Shown here: positions 17,855 to 28,078 of the stretch, one piece after another | How positions within the stretch are numbered: the first letter of the stretch is position 1 | Layout: every line of letters begins with the position of its first letter | Assembly: GCF_900172255.1 (NCBI RefSeq) | Contig: NZ_FWFU01000003.1 | Coordinates: 186,001-250,000, forward strand | DNA from: Roseovarius halotolerans | GTDB lineage: Bacteria; Pseudomonadota; Alphaproteobacteria; Rhodobacterales; Rhodobacteraceae | Direction of reading: 5' to 3' | DNA: 64,000 nucleotides | The notes under the pieces: generated by a model | What the model saw: the letters and a program-made list of their open reading frames with translations, nothing else | Told to the model about the DNA's origin: nothing | Database searches by the model: none | Translations under genes and position numbers: made by a program

Positions 17855-18672
17855 GGGCCGCGTTGCTGGCGGCGGGGCTGTGGGCGGCGGGCGCATGGCC
17901 TGCCGCTGCCACCTGTCGTCTTGCGCTGGTCCTGGCGCTGGATGTGTCATCTTCGGTGGATGCGCAGGAATATGAATTGCAGCGCACCGGGCTGGCGGGC
18001 GCGCTCAATGCGCCCGAGATCCGCCACGCGATCCTGAAGGGTGGCAAGGGCCATGTGGCGCTGGCGATCTATGAATGGAGCGGGCGCTACAAGCAGGCGA
18101 TGCTGCTGGACTGGAGCCTGCTGCAGGGACACGGCGATATCGACCGGGCGGTCGCGGCGCTGGCGCGCGCGACGCGCAGCGAATCCGAGTTTCCGACCGC
18201 GATGGGCTATGGTCTGGGCTATGCGGCGGGGCTTCTGGCGCGCGCGCCCGTCTGTGCGCGCCGGGTGATCGATGTGTCGGGCGACGGCGTCAACAACGAG
18301 GGGTTCGGCCCGCGCCTGGCCTATCGGCATTTCCCGCTGAGCAATGTCACCGTGAACGGGCTGGTGGTGCTGGGCGATGCGCCCGAGGTCCTGGATTTCT
18401 ACCGCAGCGAGGTGATCCGCGGGACCAATGCCTTTGTCGAGGTCGCGAGCGGTTACGACGACTACAGGCGCGCCATGTCGCGCAAGCTGTTCCGCGAGAT
18501 CAACGACATCATGCTGGGCGCCCTGCCCGGCCGGCCCGACGGCTCAATAGATGTAGCGGATCTGGTCGGTCCAGTAGCGTTCGACCCGCCGCAGCGCGCC
18601 AGTGATCTGGTCGATCCCGTCGGCGCCAAGCACGCCCTTGCCCTGCAGCCCGTCGGCGTGGCGGCCGAATAG
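17848..18672 (+). CDS. DUF1194 von Willebrand A-like exported protein
   Basis: About 274 residues. A hydrophobic signal-like N-terminus (RAALLAAGLWAAGAWPAAA) precedes a VWA-like domain with a MIDAS-type DVSSSVDAQEY, then VALAIYEWSG and RRVIDVSGDGVNNEG. DUF1194 proteins are periplasmic with unknown ligand. No ATG is available before the signal sequence; I use the TTG at 17848, overlapping the gloA stop, so coupling is likely. The last 43 codons (from 18544) run antisense to the end of the marR-type gene and look unlike the rest of the family. Confidence 0.7.
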   Translation: MVRAALLAAGLWAAGAWPAAATCRLALVLALDVSSSVDAQEYELQRTGLAGALNAPEIRHAILKGGKGHVALAIYEWSGRYKQAMLLDWSLLQGHGDIDRAVAALARATRSESEFPTAMGYGLGYAAGLLARAPVCARRVIDVSGDGVNNEGFGPRLAYRHFPLSNVTVNGLVVLGDAPEVLDFYRSEVIRGTNAFVEVASGYDDYRRAMSRKLFREINDIMLGALPGRPDGSIDVADLVGPVAFDPPQRASDLVDPVGAKHALALQPVGVAAE

Positions 18673-19041
18673 CGCAGCGACGACATCGCGGACCGCGCGG
18701 CCCTTTTCTGTCAGCCGGACCCGGACCGAGCGGCGGTCGATCTCGCATCGCTGGTGGTGCATGTAGCCCATTTCCACCAGTTTCTTGAGATTGTAGCTGA
18801 CATTGCTGCCCTGGTAGTAACCACGGGTCTTCAATTCGCCCGCTGTCACCTCGTTCTCGCCGATGTTGAACATCAGCAGCGCCTGAACCGGGTTCACCTC
18901 GAGCACGCCCAGGCGTTCAAATTCGTCCTTGATGACATCGAGAAGCAGCCGGTGCAGGCGCTCCACCAGTGACAGGGCATCGAGATAGCCTGTCACGAAG
19001 CTCTGCTGTTCGGCCGCGGCCATCTGGGTGTGCAAGCTCAT
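18544..19041 (-). CDS. MarR-family winged-helix regulator
   Basis: A 165-residue regulator. The winged helix is GELKTRGYYQGSNVSYNLKKLVEMGYMHHQRCEIDRRS, split here as recognition helix (SNVSYNLKKLVEMGY) and wing (DRRSVRVRLTEKGRAV). The sequence is close to the LdtR-type MarR proteins of Rhizobiales and Rhodobacterales; targets are not known here. The ATG at 19041 is preceded by GGAGACGAAG. Its 3' end overlaps the DUF1194 reading frame by 129 nt in convergent orientation. Confidence 0.88.
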   Translation of the reverse strand: MSLHTQMAAAEQQSFVTGYLDALSLVERLHRLLLDVIKDEFERLGVLEVNPVQALLMFNIGENEVTAGELKTRGYYQGSNVSYNLKKLVEMGYMHHQRCEIDRRSVRVRLTEKGRAVRDVVAALFGRHADGLQGKGVLGADGIDQITGALRRVERYWTDQIRYIY

Positions 19042-19131
19042 CTTCGTCTCCGTGCGATTGGTCTTGGAGAGGAGGTTGAGCGAAAATACCGAAAAATCCG
19101 TAAACCGAAGCAATAACGTCTAAAATGCGCG

Positions 19132-19410
19132 CTATTTCACCGCTGAACGCGAGGCGTCCGACAAGAGCGCGATCTCGGCGACGAGGTCGCCGAAGGGATC
19201 GGGCGGCGCGACCTGGCCGGTGACCCACTGGTAAAGATCCTGATCGTTCTCGCAGAGCAGCCGGTCATAAAGGTCCAGCTGCGCCTCGCCAAGCGCATCG
19301 AGACGGGCCGCGGCGTAGCGCGAGAGGATGATATCCATCTCCTTGATGCCGCGGCGCATCGAGCGCATGGCCAGGCGCCTGATCCGGGTGTCGCGGTCTT
19401 CTTCAGGCAC
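19132..19410 (-). CDS. sdhE: Succinate dehydrogenase flavinylation factor
   Basis: A 92-residue helical-bundle protein of the SdhE/SDHAF2 family, which promotes covalent FAD attachment to SdhA. The signature RRGIKEMDIILSRYA (RGxxEMD) and downstream YDRLLCENDQDLYQWVTG are diagnostic. No ATG fits; the GTG at 19410 overlaps the stop of the XRE regulator gene by 8 nt, implying coupling. The sdh operon itself is not in this window. Confidence 0.92.
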   Translation of the reverse strand: MPEEDRDTRIRRLAMRSMRRGIKEMDIILSRYAAARLDALGEAQLDLYDRLLCENDQDLYQWVTGQVAPPDPFGDLVAEIALLSDASRSAVK

Positions 19411-19807
19411 CGGCCTCGTCCTTGAGCTTGGCGCGCAGGGTCTTTTCAAGGCGCCCGAGCCGGTCGGTATACTGCACGAGATGGGTGCGGATATCGCGGA
19501 TCTCGGTCAGCATTTCGGTCACGTCGCGCGACAGTTCGCGGTCTTCGCCGGGGCCGTCGGGGCCTTCGCCCTCGCCCGAGAGAAGCCAGAGCAGCGACAC
19601 GTTCAGGAGCCCGGCCATCATCGAGAGCTTGTTGGCGCGCGGTTCGCTGAGGTCGTTTTCCCAGCCCTTGAGGGTCTTGAGCTTGACGCCGAGGCGCTTG
19701 GCGAGTTCGGCCTGGGTCATCCCGGCCTGTTCGCGCGCGCCGGCGACACGGTCGCCGAATGTGGTGGCGTCGGGGTCGAACCAGCCTTCGGTCGAATCGT
19801 CGTTCAT
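19403..19807 (-). CDS. XRE-family regulator with coiled-coil tail
   Basis: A 134-residue protein. An N-terminal Cro/CI-type helix-turn-helix (FGDRVAGAREQAGMTQAELA, then RLGVKLKTLKGWENDLSEPR) is followed by an acidic linker (GEGEGPDGPGEDRE) and a C-terminal amphipathic helix with heptads (LTEIRDIRTHLVQYTDRLGRLEK). The start at 19807 has AAAGGAAGACAG upstream. It is translationally coupled to sdhE; whether it regulates respiration genes is not known. Confidence 0.85.
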   Translation of the reverse strand: MNDDSTEGWFDPDATTFGDRVAGAREQAGMTQAELAKRLGVKLKTLKGWENDLSEPRANKLSMMAGLLNVSLLWLLSGEGEGPDGPGEDRELSRDVTEMLTEIRDIRTHLVQYTDRLGRLEKTLRAKLKDEAGA

Positions 19808-19868
19808 CTGTCTTCCTTTCAAGTGGTCTTGCCGGGATGCTTGATCCGGGTTGGCACAGAACCTATGA

Positions 19869-21526
<1,658 letters not shown>

Positions 21527-21677
21527 AGCGGCGGCGCGCGGCGCCTGTTGCGCCTGCGCGCCACCACCGTCACGGTGCTGTCGGGCACCGTTAACCCCCC
21601 GTTGATATTTCCCCTTCCCGTGGACGCAGAAACATGGGGCATCCGTGGCGCCGCCCGGATGCGGAAAGGGATATTCG

Positions 21678-23972
21678 ATGAACAAGGCTATCACCGATGG
21701 GGTCGTCTTCATGCCGCCGCCCTTCGAGGCGGGGCTCGACATGTGGTCGAGCGGCGACGGGGTTCCGGGCTCGGACAGCTATGACGGTGCCATCAATGCG
21801 GCCTTCGTGCCCATCGACCAGGATTTCGGCGGCGCGCTTGAGCTGATCAAGACCGAGACCCTGCAAAAGCTGCGCTATATGGGGCAAACCCCGATCCTGC
21901 CGGGCTGCTATCTGCAGGTGCGGGTGCGCGCCAAGGCGATGAGCGGCAACCTTCCCAGCCTGCGCATCGCCGCCTGGGCGGGTGGCGCGGGCGGCGTCCA
22001 TGTCGCCGGACTGGTCGAGACCGGCCCGCAGGTCAGTCTGTCCGCCTATGGCGAGGTGGTCGAACTGAGCGCGATCATCGGACCCGGCCAGCGCAACGGC
22101 GTCGACATGGCCTGGGGCACGGCGCCCGTCTATGCCCATGTCGGACTCGACCTGACCGGCCCCAATGGCGGCATCCTGCGGATCGACGATATCGAGATCG
22201 AGGACGTGACGCAGGTTTTCCTGCGCGACATGCTGGGCATGGTGGACGTGCGCGATTTCGGCGCAATGGGCGACGGGGTGAGCGACGACAGCGCCGCCTT
22301 CGAGGCCGCCGACGCGGCCGCGAACGGGCGCGAGGTGCTGGTCTCGGCGGGCAGTTATTTCCTTGGCGACAGCGTCACCTTCCAGAGCCGCGTGCGCTTT
22401 GAGGGAACGCTGACCATGCCCGAGGACAAGATTCTCGGCCTGACCAAGAATTTCGACCTGCCGACCTATGTAGACGCCTTTGGCGATGACGAAGAACTGG
22501 CCTTCAAGAAGGCGTTTCAGGCGCTGCTGAATACCGCCGGGCATAACGAGCTGGACCTTGGCGGACGGCTGATCGGGGTGCGCGCGCCGATCGACCTGCA
22601 GGGGGCGCTGGCCAACCGGACCTTTTTCAACCAGCGCCGGGTGATCCGCAACGGGCAGTTCTCGGTCTATCCCGGCAGCGCATGGGACACCGAGGTGGTC
22701 ACGTCGCAGGCCAGCTATTCGCCGAACGATCCCAAGCGTCTGACCGGGGTGCAGAACGTCGCCAATGTGCCGGTTGGGTCCCTGATCGAGGGCAATGGCG
22801 TGGGGCGGGAGGTCTATGTGCGCGACCGCAACATCGCCGCGCAGACCCTGGATCTGAGCGCGCCGCTTTATGATGCGGACGGCACCCAAGTCTTTACCTT
22901 CCGGCGGTTCAAATACATCCTCGATTTCAGCGGCTTCTCGGACCTGGGGCGCTTTCACCTGGCGGATATCGAGCTTCAGTGCAGCGGCGAGTGCAGCGGT
23001 ATCCTGTTGCCGCCCCAGGGCAGTGTCTTTGCACTGCGCGACTGCTTCATCACGCGCCCCAAGGATCGCGGCATCACCAGCCACGGCGAGGGCTGCCAGG
23101 GGATGCTGGTCGACCGCTGCCAGTTCCTGTCTGACGAAAGCCCGCTGCCCGCGACCGAGCGCAAGACCATCGCCATCAATACCAACGCCAATGACGTTAA
23201 GCTGCGCAACAACCGCGCGGTGCATTTCCGCCATTTCGCGGTGATCGGGGGGTCGAGTTCGATCATCTCGGGCAATCACTGGTTCCAGGGCGACACGCTG
23301 CAGAATTCGCCGCGCGTGGGCGGGCTGGTTCTCACGCGCATCAACAACCGCGGCACGATCGACGGGAACTACATCGACAACAACTTCATCGAATGGGTGA
23401 ACGAGCACGACCAAGCACCTGAATTTGCGTCTGAATTCTCGTTCAGCCAACTCAGCATCACTGACAACACATTTATCGTGAGCCATGTGGCGCCCTGGTT
23501 CAACTGGCTGGTGATCAAGCCGATGGGTCCGGGGCATTTCGTAAACGGGCTGACCGTCACCGGCAATGCGTTCAGGGTCATCGGCGACGAGATCGACCGG
23601 GTCGAGAAGGTCGATACCAGCTTTGCCGATCTCGACTACAACCGCTTCTACAACGTGACCTTCCGCGACAACACCTTCAACAACGTGGCGAAGCCGGTCG
23701 CAAGCCCGGTGGTCATCGAACATACCGAGGCCAGCCCGTCGCAGGCCTGGGACGTGAACGCGGCGGGGAAGCTGCCATTCGATGCCTGGGCGCAGGTGGT
23801 CGAGTCGGTCATCGCCGAAGGGCCGGTCCGGAATGCGAGCGGCGCGGTCCATTATGGCGCGCCTTACTATCTGGCCAAGCAGGGGCCGAACAACGACCGC
23901 ATCACCCTGCGATGGGAAGAGCCGGTCGAAGGCACGGTCATGATCAAGCTGCGCATCGACGATCCGTTCTGA
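21678..23972 (+). CDS. Large right-handed beta-helix (pectate-lyase-like) protein
   Basis: A 764-residue protein. The N-terminal 190 residues look like a jelly-roll/carbohydrate-binding domain. MVDVRDFGAMGDGVSDDSAAF (about residues 193-213, shown in part) is the classic entry strand of pectate-lyase superfamily/GH28-related proteins and phage tailspikes. Parallel beta-helix repeats rich in Asn/Gly follow (RNNRAVHFRHF, SGNHWFQG, DGNYIDNNF, TGNAFRVIG). There is no signal peptide. Related Rhodobacteraceae proteins are of unknown substrate; polysaccharide binding or cleavage is inferred. GGAAAGGG precedes the ATG at 21678. Confidence 0.8.
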   Translation: MNKAITDGVVFMPPPFEAGLDMWSSGDGVPGSDSYDGAINAAFVPIDQDFGGALELIKTETLQKLRYMGQTPILPGCYLQVRVRAKAMSGNLPSLRIAAWAGGAGGVHVAGLVETGPQVSLSAYGEVVELSAIIGPGQRNGVDMAWGTAPVYAHVGLDLTGPNGGILRIDDIEIEDVTQVFLRDMLGMVDVRDFGAMGDGVSDDSAAFEAADAAANGREVLVSAGSYFLGDSVTFQSRVRFEGTLTMPEDKILGLTKNFDLPTYVDAFGDDEELAFKKAFQALLNTAGHNELDLGGRLIGVRAPIDLQGALANRTFFNQRRVIRNGQFSVYPGSAWDTEVVTSQASYSPNDPKRLTGVQNVANVPVGSLIEGNGVGREVYVRDRNIAAQTLDLSAPLYDADGTQVFTFRRFKYILDFSGFSDLGRFHLADIELQCSGECSGILLPPQGSVFALRDCFITRPKDRGITSHGEGCQGMLVDRCQFLSDESPLPATERKTIAINTNANDVKLRNNRAVHFRHFAVIGGSSSIISGNHWFQGDTLQNSPRVGGLVLTRINNRGTIDGNYIDNNFIEWVNEHDQAPEFASEFSFSQLSITDNTFIVSHVAPWFNWLVIKPMGPGHFVNGLTVTGNAFRVIGDEIDRVEKVDTSFADLDYNRFYNVTFRDNTFNNVAKPVASPVVIEHTEASPSQAWDVNAAGKLPFDAWAQVVESVIAEGPVRNASGAVHYGAPYYLAKQGPNNDRITLRWEEPVEGTVMIKLRIDDPF

Positions 23973-23983
23973 GGTGCCGGGTG

Positions 23984-24625
23984 TCAGAAGCTGTGCCAAA
24001 GCGCCAGTTTCAGCGCCAGCGCGTCACTGTTCCTGATGCCGGCCGTCATCCCGATCTCGAGGTGGCGGCCGGGGGCGCGTTCAATGACCCAGGATTGCGC
24101 CAGCTTGATCTGCGCATCGCCCGAAACGGGCTGGCGCGCCTGCAATTGCAGGATTGCGCGCGACTTGCGAAAGGCCCGGAAGCCGAAGGTCAGGTCGCCT
24201 TCCCAGGCGGTCTCGCGCCCCTCGTCGAGGATCAGCGCGCGCGCATCGAGCACCAGCCAGCCGCTGTGCCCCTTCCAGTCGAACCCGCGCCCGAAGGACA
24301 GGCCCGGACGCAGCGCCCGGTCGCCACCGGCAAGACCGCTGCCCAGTTCCACCGCCAGCAACATGCCGCCGGGCGCCGTGCCGAAATGGCGGCGCACGAA
24401 GATGAGCGCCTTGGACATCTCGCCGGAATGGCCGCCAAGGTCGAGGCCGACGGTTGTCCTCTCGCTCCAGCCATATTCGCCGTAGAAGGCTGCGAAATCT
24501 CCGCCCTCGAGCAGATCGGCCTCGAGCGAGAAGGACAGGAACGACTCGCCCTTTTCGCGCAGCCACGGGCCCGCATGAAGCGGCAGGGCATGAAACATCA
24601 GCAGGAGCATCAACAGCACAGGCAT
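23984..24625 (-). CDS. Exported beta-rich protein, probably outer-membrane associated
   Basis: A 213-residue protein with a Sec signal peptide (PVLLMLLLMFHALPLHA) and a mature part of alternating-hydrophobicity strands (SFLSFSLEADL, RTTVGLDLGGHSG, GGMLLAVELGSGLAGG, WLVLDARALIL, DLTFGFRAF, AILQLQARQPV, HLEIGMTAGI) ending in LKLALWHSF. The terminal Phe is the usual last residue of outer-membrane beta-barrels. Function is unknown. It is convergent with the beta-helix protein gene, 11 nt apart. Confidence 0.75.
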   Translation of the reverse strand: MPVLLMLLLMFHALPLHAGPWLREKGESFLSFSLEADLLEGGDFAAFYGEYGWSERTTVGLDLGGHSGEMSKALIFVRRHFGTAPGGMLLAVELGSGLAGGDRALRPGLSFGRGFDWKGHSGWLVLDARALILDEGRETAWEGDLTFGFRAFRKSRAILQLQARQPVSGDAQIKLAQSWVIERAPGRHLEIGMTAGIRNSDALALKLALWHSF

Positions 24626-24777
24626 GGCTCACCTCCGGATTCACTTATCGTCAATAGAGGTAAACCAAGGGTTAACGCCGGGTTTCGCGCTCAAAACGCC
24701 GCAGGCCGGAACCGAAGAGAAGAATTTGCCCTGCGCGGTCAAGCTGCTAGGCTGCGACTCGGCCAAGGAGGTGTGCC

Positions 24778-25098
24778 ATGCCCAAGATCGAGACGTCGAC
24801 CAGTTACCAAACCGTCATCACCACCTTCGAAACGACCCCCGGCACCTGTCAGGACCTGATGGACGAGCTGACCGAGGCCTATCGGGAATTCATCTCGAAA
24901 CAGCCCGGGTTCATCGCTGCGGGGCTGCATGTGAACGATGCCCAGACCCGGATCGCCAACTATTCCCAATGGCGCCGGCGCGAGGATTTCCTGGCGATGC
25001 TGCGCAGCGACGAGATGCGCGCGCGCAACCGGCGGATCAACGAGATGTGCAAGAGTTTCGAGCCGGTGATGTATGACGTGACGGCGACCTTCGATTGA
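24778..25098 (+). CDS. Antibiotic-biosynthesis-monooxygenase-like (ABM) small protein
   Basis: A 106-residue ferredoxin-like dimeric alpha/beta-barrel protein. The pattern is YQTVITTFETTPG, then LTEAYREFISKQPGFIAAGL, then IANYSQWRRREDFLAML and the C-terminal strand VMYDVTATFD. This is the ABM fold; members range from quinol monooxygenases to heme oxygenases, and the substrate cannot be inferred here. AAGGAGGTG precedes the ATG at 24778. It is 2 nt from the next gene, so the two are probably co-expressed. Confidence 0.8.
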   Translation: MPKIETSTSYQTVITTFETTPGTCQDLMDELTEAYREFISKQPGFIAAGLHVNDAQTRIANYSQWRRREDFLAMLRSDEMRARNRRINEMCKSFEPVMYDVTATFD

Positions 25099-25100
25099 CC

Positions 25101-25391
25101 ATGAAGAACGACGGCGACGCCCCGCAAAGCCCGCTGGCCGAGGAATTGCACGCGCTGCGCGCCGAGGTGGCGCAGCTCAATGCGCATCGTTTCGTGCGGA
25201 TTCACAATTCGATCCCGCGACTCCTGATGTTCAACCTGGCGCGCGGGCTGGCGTTCGGTCTGGGCACGGTGCTGGGGGCGTCTGTTCTGTTGTCGCTGGT
25301 GGCATGGGCGCTGAGCCAGGTGGAGTTCCTGCCGATCATCGGGGAATGGGTCTCGGAGATCCTTCGCCAGATCGAGGCCAGTGTGGAGTGA
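25101..25391 (+). CDS. DUF5665-like small membrane protein
   Basis: A 96-residue protein. A helical N-terminal part with heptad character (LAEELHALRAEVAQLNAHRF) is followed by NSIPRLLMFNLARGLAFGLGT and one or two transmembrane helices (VLGASVLLSLVAWALSQVEF) and an amphipathic C-terminus. This matches DUF5665-type proteins. The ATG at 25101 follows the previous stop by 2 nt; a TTG at 25095 is a less likely start. Function unknown. Confidence 0.75.
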   Translation: MKNDGDAPQSPLAEELHALRAEVAQLNAHRFVRIHNSIPRLLMFNLARGLAFGLGTVLGASVLLSLVAWALSQVEFLPIIGEWVSEILRQIEASVE

Positions 25392-25481
25392 CCGCACCGC
25401 GGTGACGCCGGTGTGACCTGTATCAATGTGGCGCATCTTGCGTTCTGCGAGGATGGGCCGAATTCATAACTGGAGGATAGC

Positions 25482-25889
25482 ATGTACAAGAATATTCTGG
25501 TTCCCATCTCATTCGAGGAAGACCGCGACGCTGCAGGCGCCATCAAGGTGGCCGAAACGCTGGCAGGCGCGGATGGCAAGATCACGCTGGTGCATGTCAT
25601 GGAAGAAATTCCGGGCTATGCGATCAGCTATGTGCCTGAAAACTACCTTGTCGAAAGCCGTCAGGCGATCGAAACCGAGCTGCGCGACATGGCGGCACCG
25701 CTGGCCAATGGCGCGAGCGAAGTGGTGAGCGGCCATTCCAGCCGCACGATCCTTGATTATGCCGAAAAGAACGGCAGCGATTGCATCGTGATCGCCAGCC
25801 ACCGCCCCGGCATGCAGGACCTGCTTCTGGGCAGCACGGCGGGTCAGGTCGTGCGCCATGCCAATTGCGCGGTGCATGTGATCCGCTAG
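25482..25889 (+). CDS. Universal stress protein (UspA family)
   Basis: A 135-residue UspA domain beginning YKNILVPISFEE. The C-terminal nucleotide-binding motif is SHRPGMQDLLLGSTAGQVVR, a G-2x-G-9x-G(S/T)-like pattern of the ATP-binding Usp class in which the first Gly is replaced by His-Arg-Pro. The family protects against growth arrest and oxidative stress. GGAGGATAGC precedes the ATG. It stands alone between the DUF5665 and rhodanese genes. Confidence 0.92.
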   Translation: MYKNILVPISFEEDRDAAGAIKVAETLAGADGKITLVHVMEEIPGYAISYVPENYLVESRQAIETELRDMAAPLANGASEVVSGHSSRTILDYAEKNGSDCIVIASHRPGMQDLLLGSTAGQVVRHANCAVHVIR

Positions 25890-25971
25890 ACTGGCGGCAC
25901 GCGATTGCGAGACATGGCGGCGCGGGGGATATGGCCCCGGCGCCGCCCGATCCACAGGACGGGAGGACATC

Positions 25972-26565
25972 ATGCGAGCGATCATCACGCTGGCGACCAT
26001 TTGCCTTGGCCTTGGGGCCGCGCCGCTGGCCGCGCAGGAGCCGGTGAATATCCGGCCCGACCGCCCCTCGGTCACGGTCGAAACCCCCAATGGCCCGGTC
26101 GAGATCAAGCGGCTTCAGGACAACGACCACGAGATCACCGGCGAATGGGCGCGCACCTCGCGCCCCTGCCCGCCCTTCTGCATCCAGCCGATGACCCCGG
26201 CGCCGGGCGTGACCACCATCGGCGAACTGGAATTGCTGGACATGCTGGAGGATTCCGAAACCGTGCTGGTGGACAGCCGCACGCCCGACTGGTTCGAGGG
26301 CGGCACCATCCCCGGCGCGATCAACATTCCCTATACGCAGGTGGTGGACCGCTTGGGCGATCTGGGCTGCGAGATCGATTTCGACGGCTGGGATTGCGAG
26401 AACGCCCGCCGCGTGGCGCTTTTCTGCAATGGTCTCTGGTGCGGGCAAAGCCCCTCGGCGATCCGCAACATGATTTCGGCCGGCTATCCGGCGGAGCGGA
26501 TCTTCTATTATCGCGGCGGGATGCAGAGCTGGCGCGTTCTGGGGCTTTCTGTCACAGGCGACTGA
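25972..26565 (+). CDS. Exported rhodanese-domain protein
   Basis: A 197-residue protein with a Sec signal (AIITLATICLGLGAAPLAAQ) and a single rhodanese domain: TVLVDSRTPDWFEGGTIPGA, NIPYTQVVDRLGD, and an active-site loop FCNGLWCGQSPSAIRNM. The catalytic Cys is expected in CNGLWCG. A further pair of Cys (RPCPPFC) in the N-terminal extension and CEIDFDGWDCEN suggests disulfides. Single-domain periplasmic rhodaneses are thought to handle sulfane sulfur. GGGAGGACATC precedes the ATG. Confidence 0.85.
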   Translation: MRAIITLATICLGLGAAPLAAQEPVNIRPDRPSVTVETPNGPVEIKRLQDNDHEITGEWARTSRPCPPFCIQPMTPAPGVTTIGELELLDMLEDSETVLVDSRTPDWFEGGTIPGAINIPYTQVVDRLGDLGCEIDFDGWDCENARRVALFCNGLWCGQSPSAIRNMISAGYPAERIFYYRGGMQSWRVLGLSVTGD

Positions 26566-26634
26566 GCGGGCTTGAGCGCGTGAGGCGCGACCCCATCTTG
26601 AAGGCATATGTTCACTTCAGGAAGGATGACGCCC

Positions 26635-26874
26635 ATGCAATGCCCGATCGACGGAGAGAACCTGGTCATGACCGACCGCGCCGGAGTCGAGATCGATTAC
26701 TGCCCCAAATGCCGGGGCGTCTGGCTGGATCGCGGTGAACTGGACAAGATCGTCGAGCGATCGGCCCCGCAGGGCGGAACCGGTGAACACCGCGAACACG
26801 GCCCCCGCGGCGACGCGCGCGATTACAAGCGCAAGAAGCGTGGCGGATTCCTGGAAGACCTGTTCGACTTCTGA
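26635..26874 (+). CDS. TFIIB-type zinc-ribbon protein
   Basis: A 79-residue protein with a single zf-TFIIB ribbon: MQCPIDGENLV, then VEIDYCPKCRGVWLDRGEL. The ligands are Cys3, then a CPKC pair around residues 22-25; the CRGVWLDRGEL block is diagnostic. The C-terminal half is basic with a DLFDF end. Short proteins of this family have unknown roles, perhaps nucleic-acid contact. The ATG at 26635 has AGGAAGG upstream; the earlier ATG at 26608 lacks a ribosome site. Confidence 0.88.
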   Translation: MQCPIDGENLVMTDRAGVEIDYCPKCRGVWLDRGELDKIVERSAPQGGTGEHREHGPRGDARDYKRKKRGGFLEDLFDF

Positions 26875-27100
26875 GGCTTCAGCGCGAAACGTCGGGCAGT
26901 GCGCAGTCATGCGCCTGCCCGTCCGGCATCCGGCAGAGTGCGCCGAGATAATCCGAACAGGCCGCATTGTCATAGCTGTCTCGCCGCTTCGGTGAGGTGA
27001 GCCAATGCGAAGAGGCCGCAGGGTCAACTGCTCACGCGTTTGGCATCCCTGGCGGCCGGTGCCGAGAAAAGCCACCTCTGCAAGGTCGATGCGTGCTATA

Positions 27101-27115
27101 TTGACGTTGCGTCAA
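27101..27115. promoter_or_regulatory. Perfect palindromic operator TTGACG-TTG-CGTCAA
   Basis: A perfect 6-bp inverted repeat with a 3-nt centre lies 48 nt upstream of the ABM-like gene at 27164. The left arm could double as a -35 box. The centre-to-arm geometry (TTGA-N7-TCAA) is one base too long for an FNR site, so a TetR-type or other dimeric repressor is more likely. Confidence 0.45.
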
Positions 27116-27163
27116 TAAGGGGCGCCTCAAACGAACAAATCATAATAAGAGGGAGGACGTGCC

Positions 27164-27451
27164 ATGTTTGCACGCATTACGCGATTTCAATTGAAGCCCG
27201 GCACCCGCGACGCGGCGATGGCCACGATGGAAAGCATGAAAGCCGACATCATGGCGCTGCCGGGCCTGAAGGAATTCATCAACGTCATGAATGAGGACGG
27301 CAAAGGTTACGTGGTGTCAGTGGTCGAGACCCGTGAACTTTCGGACGCGAATGCCGACAAGGTGACCGCGCTCTGGAAGAGGATGGCGGACCACCTGGCC
27401 GAGATACCCCGACCCGAAGGCTTCGACGTGGGCGCGCACTGGACAAAGTGA
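27164..27451 (+). CDS. Small dimeric alpha/beta-barrel protein
   Basis: A 95-residue protein: FARITRFQLKPGTRDAAMAT, KADIMALPGLKEFINVMNED, GYVVSVVETRELSDAN, ending FDVGAHWTK. This is the ferredoxin-like ABM superfamily architecture with no recognisable catalytic residues, similar to the gene at 24.8 kb but not closely. GGGAGGACGTGCC precedes the ATG. The palindrome at 27101 suggests it is specifically regulated. Confidence 0.7.
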   Translation: MFARITRFQLKPGTRDAAMATMESMKADIMALPGLKEFINVMNEDGKGYVVSVVETRELSDANADKVTALWKRMADHLAEIPRPEGFDVGAHWTK

Positions 27452-27485
27452 GGACGCGGCCCCACCATCAGGCGGACCCGGACGT

Positions 27486-27797
27486 TCAGCTGTCTGGGCC
27501 TGCGGTGGAAGCGAAATCCCGAAGGGATTTCTGAACGATTTCTTTTGAAGAAATCGGCTGTGCGCCGGGCGTGAGCCAACGGACCGGCGCACGGTTGCAG
27601 AAGATCACGATCTGCCCCGAGTTTTCCACCACCTGGTATCCCCGCCGGTGGATTTCACGCATGAACCGCTCCATCCCCGCGAAACGTTCCACATCCCGCG
27701 CCTTGCGCCGGATCACTTCGCCCTGCTGCACCGCCTTGGATGCAAAGAGGTCACGCAGCCAGATGTCGGGCGACAGGGGTGAGTTTCGATTCTGCAT
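27486..27797 (-). CDS. Conserved protein of unknown function
   Basis: A 103-residue, basic, soluble protein. The core is VIRRKARDVERFAGMERFMR, then EIHRRGYQVVENSGQIVIFC and NRAPVRWL. The pattern RGYQVVENSGQIVIFCN looks like a compact alpha/beta fold. Such proteins recur in Rhodobacteraceae without assigned function. It is the last gene before composition falls and mobile elements begin. Confidence 0.6.
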   Translation of the reverse strand: MQNRNSPLSPDIWLRDLFASKAVQQGEVIRRKARDVERFAGMERFMREIHRRGYQVVENSGQIVIFCNRAPVRWLTPGAQPISSKEIVQKSLRDFASTAGPDS

Positions 27798-28078
27798 GAG
27801 ATGCAGGATGAGGCCAGGATGGTTAAGGCGGGGTTAACGCGAAGCGAAAAGCGACAGTCGGTAGAACGCACTGATCGCTCACAGCGGATTGACGCAAAAG
27901 CTGTGCGCCAGAACCATCCAGACTTCACGCTTCAATACTCCCATTTTATGGGTTGCCGGCGCGAGAAGAACCAGATGTTTGTGGCGGCCAAAACCCTAGC
28001 ACACTTCGCGAGTTCTCCCCGCGCCTAAACCGATGTTAAAACTGGGCAACGACAAGCAAGAAAAGCGGGTAGTGTTTG

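Noticed and set aside
21591..23999. 802-codon open frame antisense to the beta-helix gene
   Set aside because: Mirror of strong third-position G+C; composition is Asp/His/Val/Arg-rich noise, while the sense strand has beta-helix repeats and a ribosome site.
26881..27030. Short minus-strand frame with Cys residues (YDNAACSDYLGALC and following)
   Set aside because: It looks protein-like for about 48 codons but has no start codon or ribosome site and is bounded by a stop; possibly a remnant, not enough to call.
27101..27115. FNR/FnrL site
   Set aside because: Spacing is TTGA-N7-TCAA, whereas FNR sites have TTGA-N6-TCAA.
27798..28078. tRNA or attachment site marking the island edge
   Set aside because: I looked for a tRNA-like cloverleaf and for a direct repeat with the far side; none was found, and the far island edge may lie outside the window.
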